In this document: positions 9,001 through 17,867 of the stretch, piece after piece
Numbering within the stretch: position 1 is the stretch's first letter
How the letters are laid out: the number at the start of each line of letters is the position of its first letter
Origin: an uncultured Acidimicrobiales bacterium
GTDB taxonomy: Bacteria; Actinomycetota; Acidimicrobiia; Acidimicrobiales; SZUA-35
Reading direction: 5' to 3'
Assembly (NCBI GenBank): GCA_938021675.1
Contig: CALIFY010000005.1
Location: 62,001 to 126,000, forward strand
DNA: 64,000 nucleotides
Position numbers and translations under genes: made by a program
Notes under the pieces: generated by a model
The model's database searches: none
Told to the model about the DNA's origin: nothing
Seen by the model: only the letters and a program-made list of their open reading frames with translations

Positions 9001-12000
9001 CGCGGCTCACCGCATCGACCGTGTCGTCCGATCGGCATCGGCTGGGATCGAGATAGACGACTACCGGCGGCACGGTGCCGAGCGAGTCGAGTACTGTGGC
9101 CAACCCCACTTCGGTGACCGGTTTCGGTCCGAGGATGCTCGTGGTCACCTGCCAACCCCGGGACCGGAACTCAGCCTCCACCGGCCCGACGTCGACGCCA
9201 GATCCGAGTACCAACACCTCAGCGGGGGGCAACCGAACCGACGCGAGCGAACCGCAGTTCCGCCACTGGAGCGAATGGATCACCTCGTCGGAAGCCAGCT
9301 CGTTGACCAACCTCGACGGGTTGTGAACCCGCTTGGCGGTGAATCCGCTGATCTCAAGCACCGGCTCGCCTGCGTCGTCGACGACGAGTACGTCGAGCTT
9401 CCGTAGCTCGGGCCCGAACGAGGCGGACCCGTGAGGAGACATAACACTCCAACTGCGCGCCGGCAACGGATGATGCACGACGATTCGCTCGTAGGCCAGA
9501 GGGAGGAAGAAGTCGTCGGCATCCTCGAGGGCAGCTCGATCGGTGTCCTCGTCGAGGACGGCGAATTCCCCGAACCCGGTGACCACATCGAGGATCGCCG
9601 GGTGAAGGGCAAACGTGTCGAGGTCGTCGAGATATTCGGTGGGAAGCTCGACCCGGCCAAGGGCTCGCTTGGGACCGATATGAATCCGCCGCAGACTGCC
9701 GGTCCAACGTCCCCCGAAGTCCATCACCTCGTGCTCGGCTTGGAGCCGACCGGCGTCGAGCTCGGCCCGGTTGCAACGGACCTGCTCTTCACCAAGATCG
9801 ATAGGCGCCGGTTTGACCGGCCGATCGAATCCCAACGAACCGGTTGCATGCTCAATCCAGTCGCCGCTCTCCGGTCCATCGGTTCGACTGGCGATCGAGA
9901 AGTCGAGCCGACCATCGGCGCTGTCCCGAACCGTCGTGTGAACCGTCCGCCGTTCGCCGTCACGGACCAGCATGGGGATGGAAAAGGTTACGTCAGCCAG
10001 TTCGGTAACCGAGCGGGAAGCGTATGCCTCCCCCGCCGCTCGGGCCATCTCGATCAACGCCGTCCCCGGCAGCAACGCCTCGTCAGCCATGCGATGTTCG
10101 CGGAGGATCCAGCTGGTGTCGAGCGACATCGTGGTGCCGAACACCGCCCGGTCGACGGTGGTCACCAACTCGGCATCGAGCAGCGGGTTCGGGTGCTGTT
10201 TTGCACCGACGGCCGCGGTGGCCGGCCTCTGTGGGTCGATCCAGTAGCGGCTTCGCTCGAATGGGTACGTGGGAGCCGGGACCGGCCGTCGTTGGTCTGG
10301 CAGGATGTTCGACCAGTCGAGAGCGACTCCCGACAACCACAGCTGGCCGATGGCCCGGGCCACACGTTCGTGATCGGTGGCCGTCTCGGCGACGTCGGGC
10401 AGGGTGCTCACGATGCGCTGAGGGTCCTGCAGCGACCGTCGGCACGAAACGGGCAGGCCGTGACCGGACCCGATCTCCAGCACCGTTGCCTCGGTGTCCG
10501 AAGTTAGACATCGCAAGCCGTCTGCCAGCTGTACCGGAGCTCGCAGGTGGCGGGACCAGAAGGTCGGGCTGGTAGCCTCATCGGCGCTCATCCACGTGCC
10601 GGTCACGGTGGAGACGATGGGCAACTTCGGCGGCCGAAGCTCGCATTGGGCTACCGCGGATTCAAATTGGGCCAGCACCGGGTCCAGAAGGGAGCTGTGC
10701 AGACTTCGGTTGGTCGCCAGCCGCTCGACGGAGATCGAACGACCCGTCGTCGATAGATCCTCGATCAAGGTTTCGACGTCGGCTACCGGCCCCGAGATCA
10801 CGCAGCTAGTCGCTCCTTCGTCGACGGCCACCGAGATCGATGGGGGCAGAAGGTCAGCGGCGTCGGTTGTCGCGATGCCGAGTCGAGCCATAGCTCCGGG
10901 TGCTGTCGCCTGTATCAGCTCTTCCCGTCGGGCCACCACGGCCACCACATCGCTCAGGTCGAATACGCCGGCCACACTGGCCGCCAGCAACTCTCCAAGA
11001 CCATGGCCCATCAGGAATCCGGCCTCGACCCCCCGCTGTCGCCACATCTCGACCAGGGCGAACTCGAGGGCGAAGGCGGCTGCGTGGTCGAGATCGGTCG
11101 GCCTCGCCGAGTGGTCGTTGGTGGTGTCGTTGCGGTCCGGTCCAAGGATGTCGAGCCGTAGGTCGCGGCCGTTGTGCTGACGAAACAGTGCCGCGCACTC
11201 GTCGAGGGCCTGGTGGAATGCAGCATCATCGCCGTAGAGGCCGTCGACCGACCCCGGGCGTAGCGATCCCCGACCAGCGAATAGCATCGCTACCGATGAG
11301 CCAGACGCTGGACGTCGGCCGGTAAGTACCAACGTCGGGTCGCGACGAGCTAGCCGGTCTGCAGCCATCGACGGAGTGGAAGCCACGACGATCCGGCCGT
11401 ACTCGAATGCCTTCCGCCCGGTAGCGGCGGTGGCGACCAAATCGGCCAACGGCTGACCGTCGTCAACCGCTTCGAGGTGATCGACCCATCGATCGGTTGC
11501 GGTATCCAAACCGCTTGGGGTGCGGGCCGAGACAACGATCGGCAACGGCCTGACCGCGTCGTTACACGGCGGCGTGTTCGAGGTTGGCGCCTCCTCGATG
11601 ATCACGTGAGCGTTGGTCCCCCCAAAGCCAAACGAGCTGACGCCGGCCCGGCGCGGCATATCGCTGGCCGGCCACCGCTCAAGCTCGTTGTTTACGCGGA
11701 ACGGCGTCGTGTCAAAATCGATGTCGACGTTGGGGTCCCGATAGTGGAGAGTGGGCGGGATCTCGCCGTGCTGAAGCGACAGGAGTACTTTCAGTAGCCC
11801 AGCCATACCCGCCGCGGCGTCGAGGTGACCGACGTTTGATTTCACCGAACCCAAGCGGCAGAACCCTACATCGTCGCCATAGGGCCGGAACGCCCGACTC
11901 AGGGCTTGAACTTCGATCGAATCGCCGATCTGGGTGCCGCTGCCGTGAGCCTCGATAAATCCAACCGACCGGGCATCAAGGTCGGCCGCCGACAGGGCGT

Positions 12001-12883
12001 CGAGGACGACCGAGGCCTGGCCTTGAATACTCGGGGCGGTGAAGCTGGCCTTTTGAGCACCGTCGTTGTTTACCGCCGACCCGATGATCAGGCCGCGGAT
12101 CGGGTCGCCGGCGACGATGGCATCGTCGGCACGCTTGAGAATGACGGCGCCGACTCCGTTGCCGAACACCGTGCCCGAAGTGGAACGATCGAATGGTCGG
12201 CAGTGGCCGTCGGCGCTGAGGATTCCATCTTGTTGGTACAAATAGCCGACGCCGGGAGGCACCTTGAAGGCCGAGGCACCAGCGATAGCGACGTCGCACT
12301 CGTATGAGAGCAGGCTCTGGCAGGCTAGGTGAACGGCGACCAACGAGGTTGAACATGCCGTATGAACCGGGAAGCTCGGTCCGGTGAGGTTGAGCTTGTA
12401 CGAGACTCGGGTGGCCAGAAAGCCAAGCTCCAGGCCGATGCCGACATTAGCTTCGCGAATCCTACGCCCCTCGTCGAGGTTGCTAAAAATGTTTGGAAGG
12501 TAGGCCGTCGTGCTGGCTCCGCCGAATACTCCCACCCGTGCGTCAACCGAGTCGGGAACGACGGCCGCGTCTTCTAACGCCTCCCACACCACCTCCAGAA
12601 ACACCCGGTGCTGAGGGTCCATGATCTCCGCCTCGCGGCTTGGATATCCGAAAAACCCAGCGTCGAACTGGTCGAGTCCTTCCAAACGGGCGCCGACCTT
12701 GACGTAATTCTCGTTCCTCAACGTTGCCTCTGGCACACCGGCCTGACGCAACTCGTCGTCACTCAGCTGGGCAATCGTCTCGACTCCACCGCGCAGGTTG
12801 GACCAGAACTCCGCCAGCGAGGGCGCGCCAGGGAAGCGTCCTGCGGCACCGACGATGGCTATTTGGCCATCACGCTCGGACAT
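6038..12883 (-). CDS. hybrid polyketide synthase-NRPS: KS-AT-DH-KR-ACP-C
   Basis: Megasynthase of 2281 residues that would extend, reduce and dehydrate a polyketide chain, then condense it with an amino acid. Domains: KS (1-430; Cys177 in HTACSTSL, His313, His353), AT-like (445-870), DH (895-1185; His930, Asp1099), KR (1200-1690; GGSGGLG at 1449-1455, Ser1586, Tyr1599), ACP (1738-1810; Ser1771 in GGDSL), and C (1832-2250; HHLVADG at 1960-1966). The AT motif GHSxG reads GHGLG with Gly628 (codon GGT) where the catalytic Ser should be, and the entry motif is AGRGSL rather than GQGSQ; His729 is kept. The module may therefore depend on another acyl source. It ends after the C domain with no adenylation domain; the A gene lies four genes downstream. 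No thioesterase seen. Confidence 0.95.
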   Translation of the reverse strand: MSERDGQIAIVGAAGRFPGAPSLAEFWSNLRGGVETIAQLSDDELRQAGVPEATLRNENYVKVGARLEGLDQFDAGFFGYPSREAEIMDPQHRVFLEVVWEALEDAAVVPDSVDARVGVFGGASTTAYLPNIFSNLDEGRRIREANVGIGLELGFLATRVSYKLNLTGPSFPVHTACSTSLVAVHLACQSLLSYECDVAIAGASAFKVPPGVGYLYQQDGILSADGHCRPFDRSTSGTVFGNGVGAVILKRADDAIVAGDPIRGLIIGSAVNNDGAQKASFTAPSIQGQASVVLDALSAADLDARSVGFIEAHGSGTQIGDSIEVQALSRAFRPYGDDVGFCRLGSVKSNVGHLDAAAGMAGLLKVLLSLQHGEIPPTLHYRDPNVDIDFDTTPFRVNNELERWPASDMPRRAGVSSFGFGGTNAHVIIEEAPTSNTPPCNDAVRPLPIVVSARTPSGLDTATDRWVDHLEAVDDGQPLADLVATAATGRKAFEYGRIVVASTPSMAADRLARRDPTLVLTGRRPASGSSVAMLFAGRGSLRPGSVDGLYGDDAAFHQALDECAALFRQHNGRDLRLDILGPDRNDTTNDHSARPTDLDHAAAFALEFALVEMWRQRGVEAGFLMGHGLGELLAASVAGVFDLSDVVAVVARREELIQATAPGAMARLGIATTDAADLLPPSISVAVDEGATSCVISGPVADVETLIEDLSTTGRSISVERLATNRSLHSSLLDPVLAQFESAVAQCELRPPKLPIVSTVTGTWMSADEATSPTFWSRHLRAPVQLADGLRCLTSDTEATVLEIGSGHGLPVSCRRSLQDPQRIVSTLPDVAETATDHERVARAIGQLWLSGVALDWSNILPDQRRPVPAPTYPFERSRYWIDPQRPATAAVGAKQHPNPLLDAELVTTVDRAVFGTTMSLDTSWILREHRMADEALLPGTALIEMARAAGEAYASRSVTELADVTFSIPMLVRDGERRTVHTTVRDSADGRLDFSIASRTDGPESGDWIEHATGSLGFDRPVKPAPIDLGEEQVRCNRAELDAGRLQAEHEVMDFGGRWTGSLRRIHIGPKRALGRVELPTEYLDDLDTFALHPAILDVVTGFGEFAVLDEDTDRAALEDADDFFLPLAYERIVVHHPLPARSWSVMSPHGSASFGPELRKLDVLVVDDAGEPVLEISGFTAKRVHNPSRLVNELASDEVIHSLQWRNCGSLASVRLPPAEVLVLGSGVDVGPVEAEFRSRGWQVTTSILGPKPVTEVGLATVLDSLGTVPPVVVYLDPSRCRSDDTVDAVSRDLATGAAGVFFLAKAMAARPPDDIRLVVVTPSAAATKKGERVRPAAAAVLGVAKAIGHELDHVTVGLIDRGEAIDAARVVDEALATDGLPWVALRGEQRLAPELTPRAASTDEPEHSSFEHTPYANTTVEHTAGDRSDTAETRAPSARRVYLITGGSGGLGQAVARWVTTTHPTAAIVLLGRRPVPEPVAKGAVSDLRAVIAELKEAGNEVRYLQADVTDLEAMAATVATVRAEVGRVTDVVHAAGVAGDGFIFRKDHVDFDTTMSPKTVGTLVLDTTMADDPPDRTILFSSTVALWSTVGQSDYTAANMFLDAYAADRTARGLSTLSINWTDWLGTGMADTFGVAADQGFFRSISVADATRQLDVVMDQPGPQLIVGRLNTARLRSIDRSMLDAFVETSMIRLPESLVRGLRRQAQTETTDQQAADPSTPLVEVDLTGGDGEYTDLERRLAAAWAAELGLDELDVTATLFDVGGDSLIALRIANGIRAATGRELTMADMFQHLTVEGLARHLESSGEVHLGDADPADGSPSSADQRRLPLTGGQVALWQLQHVEGGGNLNLPAWDMIDQRIDAAALQKAVDAIVARHDALRICFGEDRGGVWQQILPDHRCRVAVHDVEAADPERTAREMIEREAQVELDLASPTLRVHLYRLGSDRSCVLVNLHHLVADGLSMAIVHQELMAAYQALSNGAIPPLDPLAVGFADAVRAEHRWLNSDDAAGSEAFWQEHLGGPLPDVGLADIDHPSAPVVDYREFRLGPELTSMVSATCRDLAITPSSFYLSSLVATITAVTAEDDMVIGVAHAGREHRDLEGVVGLLVNLVAVRVTSAGHRQMGALAQAVASSALEAYGHAKLPFSRVVEVVNPPRRAGRNPFYRTTFQFTRFLPPALQTPQTELSLFGRPDGDDTLFRVTHDPRLVSPARAAAVADAFQAVVASATGSHDIDVESVLAAASARSTAPVDRSQQPSSLQRALAARLASERTAAGD

Positions 12884-12990
12884 CAGCTATGCCGTCGACA
12901 AGTCGGAAACGCCGGACCAGGCACCCCCGGATATGGCCGGACAGCAGCGACGTGTTGCATGACCCTCTTGGGCATCGGCGTCAAGGACGC

Positions 12991-13257
12991 TCAGGATGCC
13001 AAGGAATCGAGCTTGCGGTCTCCGGACCCGTCATCGAGCGCTTGGCGAAGCGACTTGGGTCTCATGTCGGTCCAATGCTCCTCGATCCACTGCAGACAGT
13101 CGCTTCGGGAACCAGCGTCCCCCACTATCTCCCAGCCATCGGGAATTTCGAGCTCAACGAGCCATATGGAGTATTGATCTTCGTCGTTACGAACAACCTG
13201 ATATTGGCGGTCATCCACACCGTCATTATTCTCGTTTTCCGAGAAACCCGAAGACAC
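12991..13257 (-). CDS. MbtH-like NRPS chaperone
   Basis: Protein of 88 residues with the MbtH core: YQVVRNDEDQYSIW, then IPDGWEIVG, CLQWIEEHWTDMRP and SLRQAL. MbtH proteins bind NRPS adenylation domains and help them fold or work. This one is the first gene of the minus-strand biosynthetic operon, 107 bp before the megasynthase, and would serve the adenylation protein at the far end. GTG 13257 is supported by GGAG seven bases upstream. The 274-bp stretch between it and the next gene is fairly AT-rich and probably holds the operon promoter, but no convincing -35/-10 pair could be placed. Confidence 0.93.
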   Translation of the reverse strand: MSSGFSENENNDGVDDRQYQVVRNDEDQYSIWLVELEIPDGWEIVGDAGSRSDCLQWIEEHWTDMRPKSLRQALDDGSGDRKLDSLAS

Positions 13258-13531
13258 TCTTTAGCTCCATCCGGTAGTAGTTTTGTTGGCCAGGTGAGAC
13301 TATTGACACAGTCGGCGCTCCTATATTGGGAGAAACTCGAAACCGCACCAAAGAAGCCTTCCAGGAAAGCCTTGGTTTGTGCCCGCATCAGCAACGGTAG
13401 AACGGTTTGGTCAGGCTGTCCACCCAAAGAGGTCACACTTCCGGGCATTTTCCCGCAATTCGAGGAACTTACCCACACAATTCTTTTGTTTTTGATTTGA
13501 ACTGTTAGTACCCAGACCCAACCGGGTTTTG

Positions 13532-15040
13532 TCAGATCTGTCGGCCAGCGGCCGCGACGATTTCGAGAAGCCTCAGATCGTTGCCGCTCTCGAATCCGCC
13601 GCCGGTGACGAATCGATGCACATCATGTGCGCCGATGGCCAATCGGAGGAAGGCGTGATCGGGTCCACCGACCGGTCGGCCGAGCGAGACTCGATCGAAT
13701 CCATCGAAGCCGCCATGGCGAACTCCGACCAGCTGCGCATGGAGAGATTGAAGCGCGCTGAGATCCAACACTTCTCGATTGGCGCCGTCGACTTGCAACG
13801 AAACGATTGACCGGACGCTGCGATCCGGCTGCGGGGCGAGACCCAAACCTTCGATCGAGGCTGTCGCCTCATCAATCGTCCGACGCCAGCGGGCGACAAC
13901 CGCCTCACAGCGTGCAGGGTCCAACGACCGGTGCCGTTCCATAGCGTCGAGGGCTACCGCCCATCGAGCATGCAAGCCGACATTGATGAGGTTTGGCAAG
14001 CGATCGCGGAGACGGGGAACGCTCCGAGCCGCGTCATAGCGGGAGAATATCGACGCTGCTGGCATGGCCGAGGTAGGTACGGAATAGGCGAGCCGACCGG
14101 TGAGCTGCGTCGGCACAATCAACGCCCCACAGAACGGCGGCGCCTGGAAGAACTTGCTTCCGGTGATCATGACCATGACACCCATCTCAACCAGCGGAGC
14201 GATCGCCGCCGGATCCGCCCGCATCTGGCAGGCGTCGACCACCCAGAGAACCTCGTCGGATGGAGCAGCCGCTGAAACGACAGCGTGTACATCATCGAGT
14301 AACCCAGTCTTGGAGCCGAGCGTGAGATAGACGATCAGCGGCTGACCGTTCCGACGACAAGCGATCGCTGAGCCGATGGCTTCGGCGGCATCGATCACCT
14401 CCCCGGCCGAGTCGCGTGCCGCCACCGGATTGACCTCAACGTCGGCCGCTATCCCAATGCGCTCCCCCTTGGGTATCGGTCGATCGAACTGGTTGACGGC
14501 CGAATGGAACCGGGCCTGTGCCGCCAGTCGTGAACCGGTGCCTATCTCTTCCCAGCATGTCGCGTGGACCGCTGGCGGGCACCCGGGCCAAAGCGAATCG
14601 GCGAACAGCAACGGCCAGTAGGTCAGGTCGCTACCGGAGGGACCAAAGAACACATCGGCAATGCCATCGACCCCAAGTACGGCCGAGAGTCTGCGGGCAT
14701 GCGAGGTTACCGCCGAAGCAAAGCCACCACGCATCTTGGGCTCAATCAAACACCCACCTTGTCCCGGCATCTGGAGACCGACATCGTTCAGAAATCGGGA
14801 CGCCACATCGCGGCCGCGGTCGTCGAGTATCCCCACCGTGCAGCTTCCACGATCAAAGACGCCGTCGGACTTGAGTGGGTTAACTCCAAAGTGGTTGGTA
14901 CCGGTATCGGGGTCTAGCCATGCTCGCTCGCCTGACCCGGTGGTTAACGTGTGCAGCGCTCGGTCGGCGGACACTAGTCGACTCGACCACGACTCGTTGT
15001 TATCAGAATGGCACTCCGGCTTTGGTGCTTTTGGGGCCAA
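13532..15040 (-). CDS. PLP-dependent aminotransferase class V-like protein
   Basis: Protein of about 502 residues with a fold-type I PLP pattern: WVVDACQMRAD (PLP-ring Asp), then MVMITGSKFFQAPPFCGAL, whose Lys after GS should bind PLP. The N-terminal half (TTGSGERAWLDPDTGTNHFG, DVFFGPSGSDLTYWP) fits the cysteine-desulfurase/aminotransferase class V family, but I do not recognise a specific reaction. It lies upstream of the MbtH gene on the same strand and may belong to the biosynthetic cluster. The start is uncertain: the frame opens with TTG at 15040, and a GTG near 14974 would also suit the homology. Confidence 0.7.
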   Translation of the reverse strand: MAPKAPKPECHSDNNESWSSRLVSADRALHTLTTGSGERAWLDPDTGTNHFGVNPLKSDGVFDRGSCTVGILDDRGRDVASRFLNDVGLQMPGQGGCLIEPKMRGGFASAVTSHARRLSAVLGVDGIADVFFGPSGSDLTYWPLLFADSLWPGCPPAVHATCWEEIGTGSRLAAQARFHSAVNQFDRPIPKGERIGIAADVEVNPVAARDSAGEVIDAAEAIGSAIACRRNGQPLIVYLTLGSKTGLLDDVHAVVSAAAPSDEVLWVVDACQMRADPAAIAPLVEMGVMVMITGSKFFQAPPFCGALIVPTQLTGRLAYSVPTSAMPAASIFSRYDAARSVPRLRDRLPNLINVGLHARWAVALDAMERHRSLDPARCEAVVARWRRTIDEATASIEGLGLAPQPDRSVRSIVSLQVDGANREVLDLSALQSLHAQLVGVRHGGFDGFDRVSLGRPVGGPDHAFLRLAIGAHDVHRFVTGGGFESGNDLRLLEIVAAAGRQI

Positions 15041-15169
15041 ATTTCACTCGCTTGTCGCGATCTTCGGGGTGTTTATACCACAAGTCTCTCACCCAAATAT
15101 GGCTTGAGCTACTACGGTTGATCACCGGTCACACTGACCTTACCTTGACATAGTAGAGTCTGTAGGGAC

Positions 15170-16237
15170 ATGAGAGAGCTCAACCGCGATGCCGTAAAGA
15201 GGCTCAGCTTCAAGGTCTGGACCTACAAGATGGGCGAGCAGGTCTCACTCATGATTTACCTCGGTGACCGGCTCGGCCTGTACGAAGCCTTGGCTGGGTC
15301 CGGCGCCATGGAATCGAAAGAGGTTGCCGACAAAGGCGAATTGAACGAGAGGTTTGTCCGCGAATGGCTACTCGGCCAAGCGGCCGCCGGCCTTATCGAT
15401 CGGCATGGTGATGGGCGTTTTGAACTCACCGACGTTCAAGCGGCCGTCCTGGTCGACGAAGACCACTCGCTCGACTTCGCCGCCGGAGCATTCCTCGGTG
15501 GCATCGACCGAGCGGTGCTCGACAAGATCGAGCAATCGTTCCGGACCGGCATTGGCGTCACCTACGAAGAACAAGGTCCGAGCGCCGCCGCCGGCCTTGC
15601 TCGGATGATCGCACCTTGGTCACGATTGGCGTTGATCCCCGTCGTGCTCCCAGCGATGAGCGGCGTGCTTCCCAAACTAGAGACCGGAGCATCGGTTGTG
15701 GATGTCGGTTGCGGCGGAGGAATCGTGCTCACGACTCTGGCTGAGGCATTTCCTAACAGCCGGTTCGTCGGCTACGACCCGAGCCCTGCCGCCATCGATC
15801 TGGCACGCCAACGCGCTGATGAGATCGGCCTTGGCAACATCGACTGGGTTGTCGCTGGTGGTGAGGATCTGCCGGCGAGCAACGACGTGGACCTCATTAT
15901 CACCTTTGACTGCATGCACGACATGCCGTTTCCCGGCCGTACCGCCGCCGCCATTCGACAAGCGATCGCCGACGACGGTACCTGGCTGCTGAAAGATATT
16001 CGATCGACCGGTGATTTCGTGAGCGACAGGCGAAACCCGCTGCTGGCGATGTTCTACGGGTTCTCGATCACGTCGTGCTTGCAGTCCTCATTGTCGGATC
16101 CCGATGGCGACGGGCTTGGTACTCTCGGGCTGCACGCCTCGGCCGCCCGGACCCTGACCGAGGCGGCAGGATTCTCACGATTCGTGACCCACGATTTAGA
16201 CGATCCGGCCAACCTCTACTACGAGATTCAGGTCTGA
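15170..16237 (+). CDS. class I SAM-dependent methyltransferase with winged-helix N-domain (Rv2258c-like)
   Basis: Protein of 355 residues. The N-terminal 110 residues (MGEQVSLMIYLGDRLGLYEAL, FVREWLLGQAAAGLI, FELTD) form the helix-turn-helix dimer domain seen in Rv2258c and O-methyltransferase-like proteins. The C-terminal half has SAM motif I VVDVGCGGG and the acidic GYDPS end of strand 2. It may methylate a small molecule. It is divergent from the PLP enzyme gene with 129 bp between them and may be part of the biosynthetic cluster. A TAGAGT at 15154-15159 lies 10 bp before the ATG, so a leaderless transcript is possible. The stop overlaps the convergent sulfatase by 10 bp. Substrate unknown. 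Confidence 0.82.
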   Translation: MRELNRDAVKRLSFKVWTYKMGEQVSLMIYLGDRLGLYEALAGSGAMESKEVADKGELNERFVREWLLGQAAAGLIDRHGDGRFELTDVQAAVLVDEDHSLDFAAGAFLGGIDRAVLDKIEQSFRTGIGVTYEEQGPSAAAGLARMIAPWSRLALIPVVLPAMSGVLPKLETGASVVDVGCGGGIVLTTLAEAFPNSRFVGYDPSPAAIDLARQRADEIGLGNIDWVVAGGEDLPASNDVDLIITFDCMHDMPFPGRTAAAIRQAIADDGTWLLKDIRSTGDFVSDRRNPLLAMFYGFSITSCLQSSLSDPDGDGLGTLGLHASAARTLTEAAGFSRFVTHDLDDPANLYYEIQV

Positions 16238-17829
16238 GTCGACCCGGCAGGCGGTAGGTCGATAGTGACCGGTTCCATCCTGGTCCGGTCATCAGCGGTA
16301 ATCATGGCATCGACCATGGCGTTCAGCATCTCCCCCTTGGCCCCCTCAGCGGTGTCGACGCCATACAAATTCGTCAACTCGTCGGGGTCGGCGGCCAGAT
16401 CGTAGAGACCGGTGTAGCCATTGCTGTCCTTGGTCAGCCGGTGCTGGCCACCGATCAGGGTCCTGGTACTCGCAGGCATCCCGATTGCACCGGATTTCTC
16501 GCCAAAGTCGTCCTCGATCAACACGTGGTCCCGTACCGTCACTGAAGGGTCGGCCAGGATGGGGGCCAAGCTGTACCCCTGCATCCCTTGGAACGCCGAG
16601 ACACCACACAAGTCCAGCACGGTGTGCGGCAGGTCGATGCTCGATGCCAGTGACTCGGTCCGGTTGGGAGCTGCCCCGGGGGCATTGATCACCACCGGTA
16701 CCCGGAGGCAGCCCTGGAAGTGCATGGCGCCCTTCAGTATCAGGCCGTGGTCTCCCATCATGTCGCCATGATCGCTGGTGAACACGATGACGGTGTCGTC
16801 CCCGATGCCGAGACGGTCGAGCGACTCGACCAGCTGTCCGACCCCATGATCTATGGCCTCAATCATCCCAAAGGTACCGGCGATCGCTGCCCTGACCTGG
16901 CCTGGAGTAGGCCCAAAGGATCTGACGAACGGCGCCGCCGGGTCGAGCGGCTGGCTCCGGATGGCGGTCAGATGCGCAGGCCAGTGCTCCCCCGGGTCTT
17001 CATAGGTTGCCGGAAGCTCGATGTCATTCGGGTCGTGACGATCAAGCCATTGAGCGGGCGGTGAGATCGGATGGTGTGGATCGGGATAGGAACACCATGC
17101 CATCCACGGTTGCTCAGCAGCCGATGCCTCCTCGATAAAGGCAACCGTGCGTTCGGTGACAAAGGTCGTGGAGTACGCCTCGTTAGGAAACGGCGCTGGA
17201 TATATCTGCCACCACTCATCGGAGCGCCGAGGCAGGTCAAAAGCCGGGTCGAGGCCGCATCGGAGCAACTCGTGCGACACACCCTTGTCACGGGCCCACT
17301 GGTAGTGGTGCCCGCCGCTCCACGCCCCATGCCCGATCGTCAGCTCGATGTGGTCGAATCCGTAGAAGTCGTCGGGATCGACGTGCTCGCCGGCTTCGTA
17401 ACGCTCTTGGTGTTCAATCGAATCCCACGCTGGCGGGTGCGGGCTGAACAACCCTGGGTCAAGACCACTCATCCGCACCGCCTCCCGGCTCATCCCATGC
17501 TGAAGATGAGACTTACCGATCAGCGCTGTCCGATAACCGGACCTTCGAAGCTGAGCGACGAAGGTGTTGGCGCTCGGATCGAGCGACCGATCGTTGAAGA
17601 TGACGCCGTGAGCTGACGGCATGCGCCCCGTCATAATCGTCGACCGGTTCGGCATGCATACCGGGTTGGCGACGTACGCCCGCTCGAACACGGTGCCGCC
17701 AGCGGCGATCGAATCGATGTGGGGGGTGCGAACCACTCGATTGCCGGCGAAGCCGAGATGATCAGCGCGGAGCTGATCACAGATGATGAACAAAACGTTC
17801 GGTTGGCGGTCGTTCGTCGTGCCGGTCAA
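16228..17829 (-). CDS. type I sulfatase (formylglycine-dependent)
   Basis: Alkaline-phosphatase-superfamily sulfatase of 533 residues. PNVLFIICDQLRADHLG supplies metal-binding Asp18, and CMPNRSTIMTGR (Cys58-x-Pro-x-Arg62) is the sulfatase signature whose Cys is converted to formylglycine. FTSDHGDMMGDHG supplies further metal ligands. No signal peptide is seen, so it is probably cytoplasmic and hydrolyses an imported sulfate ester. The start is TTG 17829, 38 bp after the oligopeptide-type ATPase gene, so it is the last gene of the transporter operon. That coupling suggests the imported solute is sulfated. No formylglycine-generating or anaerobic sulfatase-maturing enzyme is in the window. Substrate unknown. 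Confidence 0.92.
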   Translation of the reverse strand: MTGTTNDRQPNVLFIICDQLRADHLGFAGNRVVRTPHIDSIAAGGTVFERAYVANPVCMPNRSTIMTGRMPSAHGVIFNDRSLDPSANTFVAQLRRSGYRTALIGKSHLQHGMSREAVRMSGLDPGLFSPHPPAWDSIEHQERYEAGEHVDPDDFYGFDHIELTIGHGAWSGGHHYQWARDKGVSHELLRCGLDPAFDLPRRSDEWWQIYPAPFPNEAYSTTFVTERTVAFIEEASAAEQPWMAWCSYPDPHHPISPPAQWLDRHDPNDIELPATYEDPGEHWPAHLTAIRSQPLDPAAPFVRSFGPTPGQVRAAIAGTFGMIEAIDHGVGQLVESLDRLGIGDDTVIVFTSDHGDMMGDHGLILKGAMHFQGCLRVPVVINAPGAAPNRTESLASSIDLPHTVLDLCGVSAFQGMQGYSLAPILADPSVTVRDHVLIEDDFGEKSGAIGMPASTRTLIGGQHRLTKDSNGYTGLYDLAADPDELTNLYGVDTAEGAKGEMLNAMVDAMITADDRTRMEPVTIDLPPAGSTQT

Positions 17830-17867
17830 CGAAGGGGCTCCATTCAGTAGGGTCGTATCGAGAAGGG

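Noticed and set aside
9431-10507. Long plus-strand open frame of 358 codons opposite the megasynthase gene
   Set aside because: Antisense to conserved AT and DH domain coding sequence, no family character; an artefact of high GC content.
13303-13327. TTGACA...TATATT on the plus strand in the MbtH upstream region
   Set aside because: The spacer is only 13 bp and it points away from the biosynthetic operon, with no plus-strand gene following.
15145-15150. TTGACA just upstream of the methyltransferase start, considered as a -35 box
   Set aside because: A -10 at normal spacing would fall on the start codon; TAGAGT at 15154 is a better -10 candidate.
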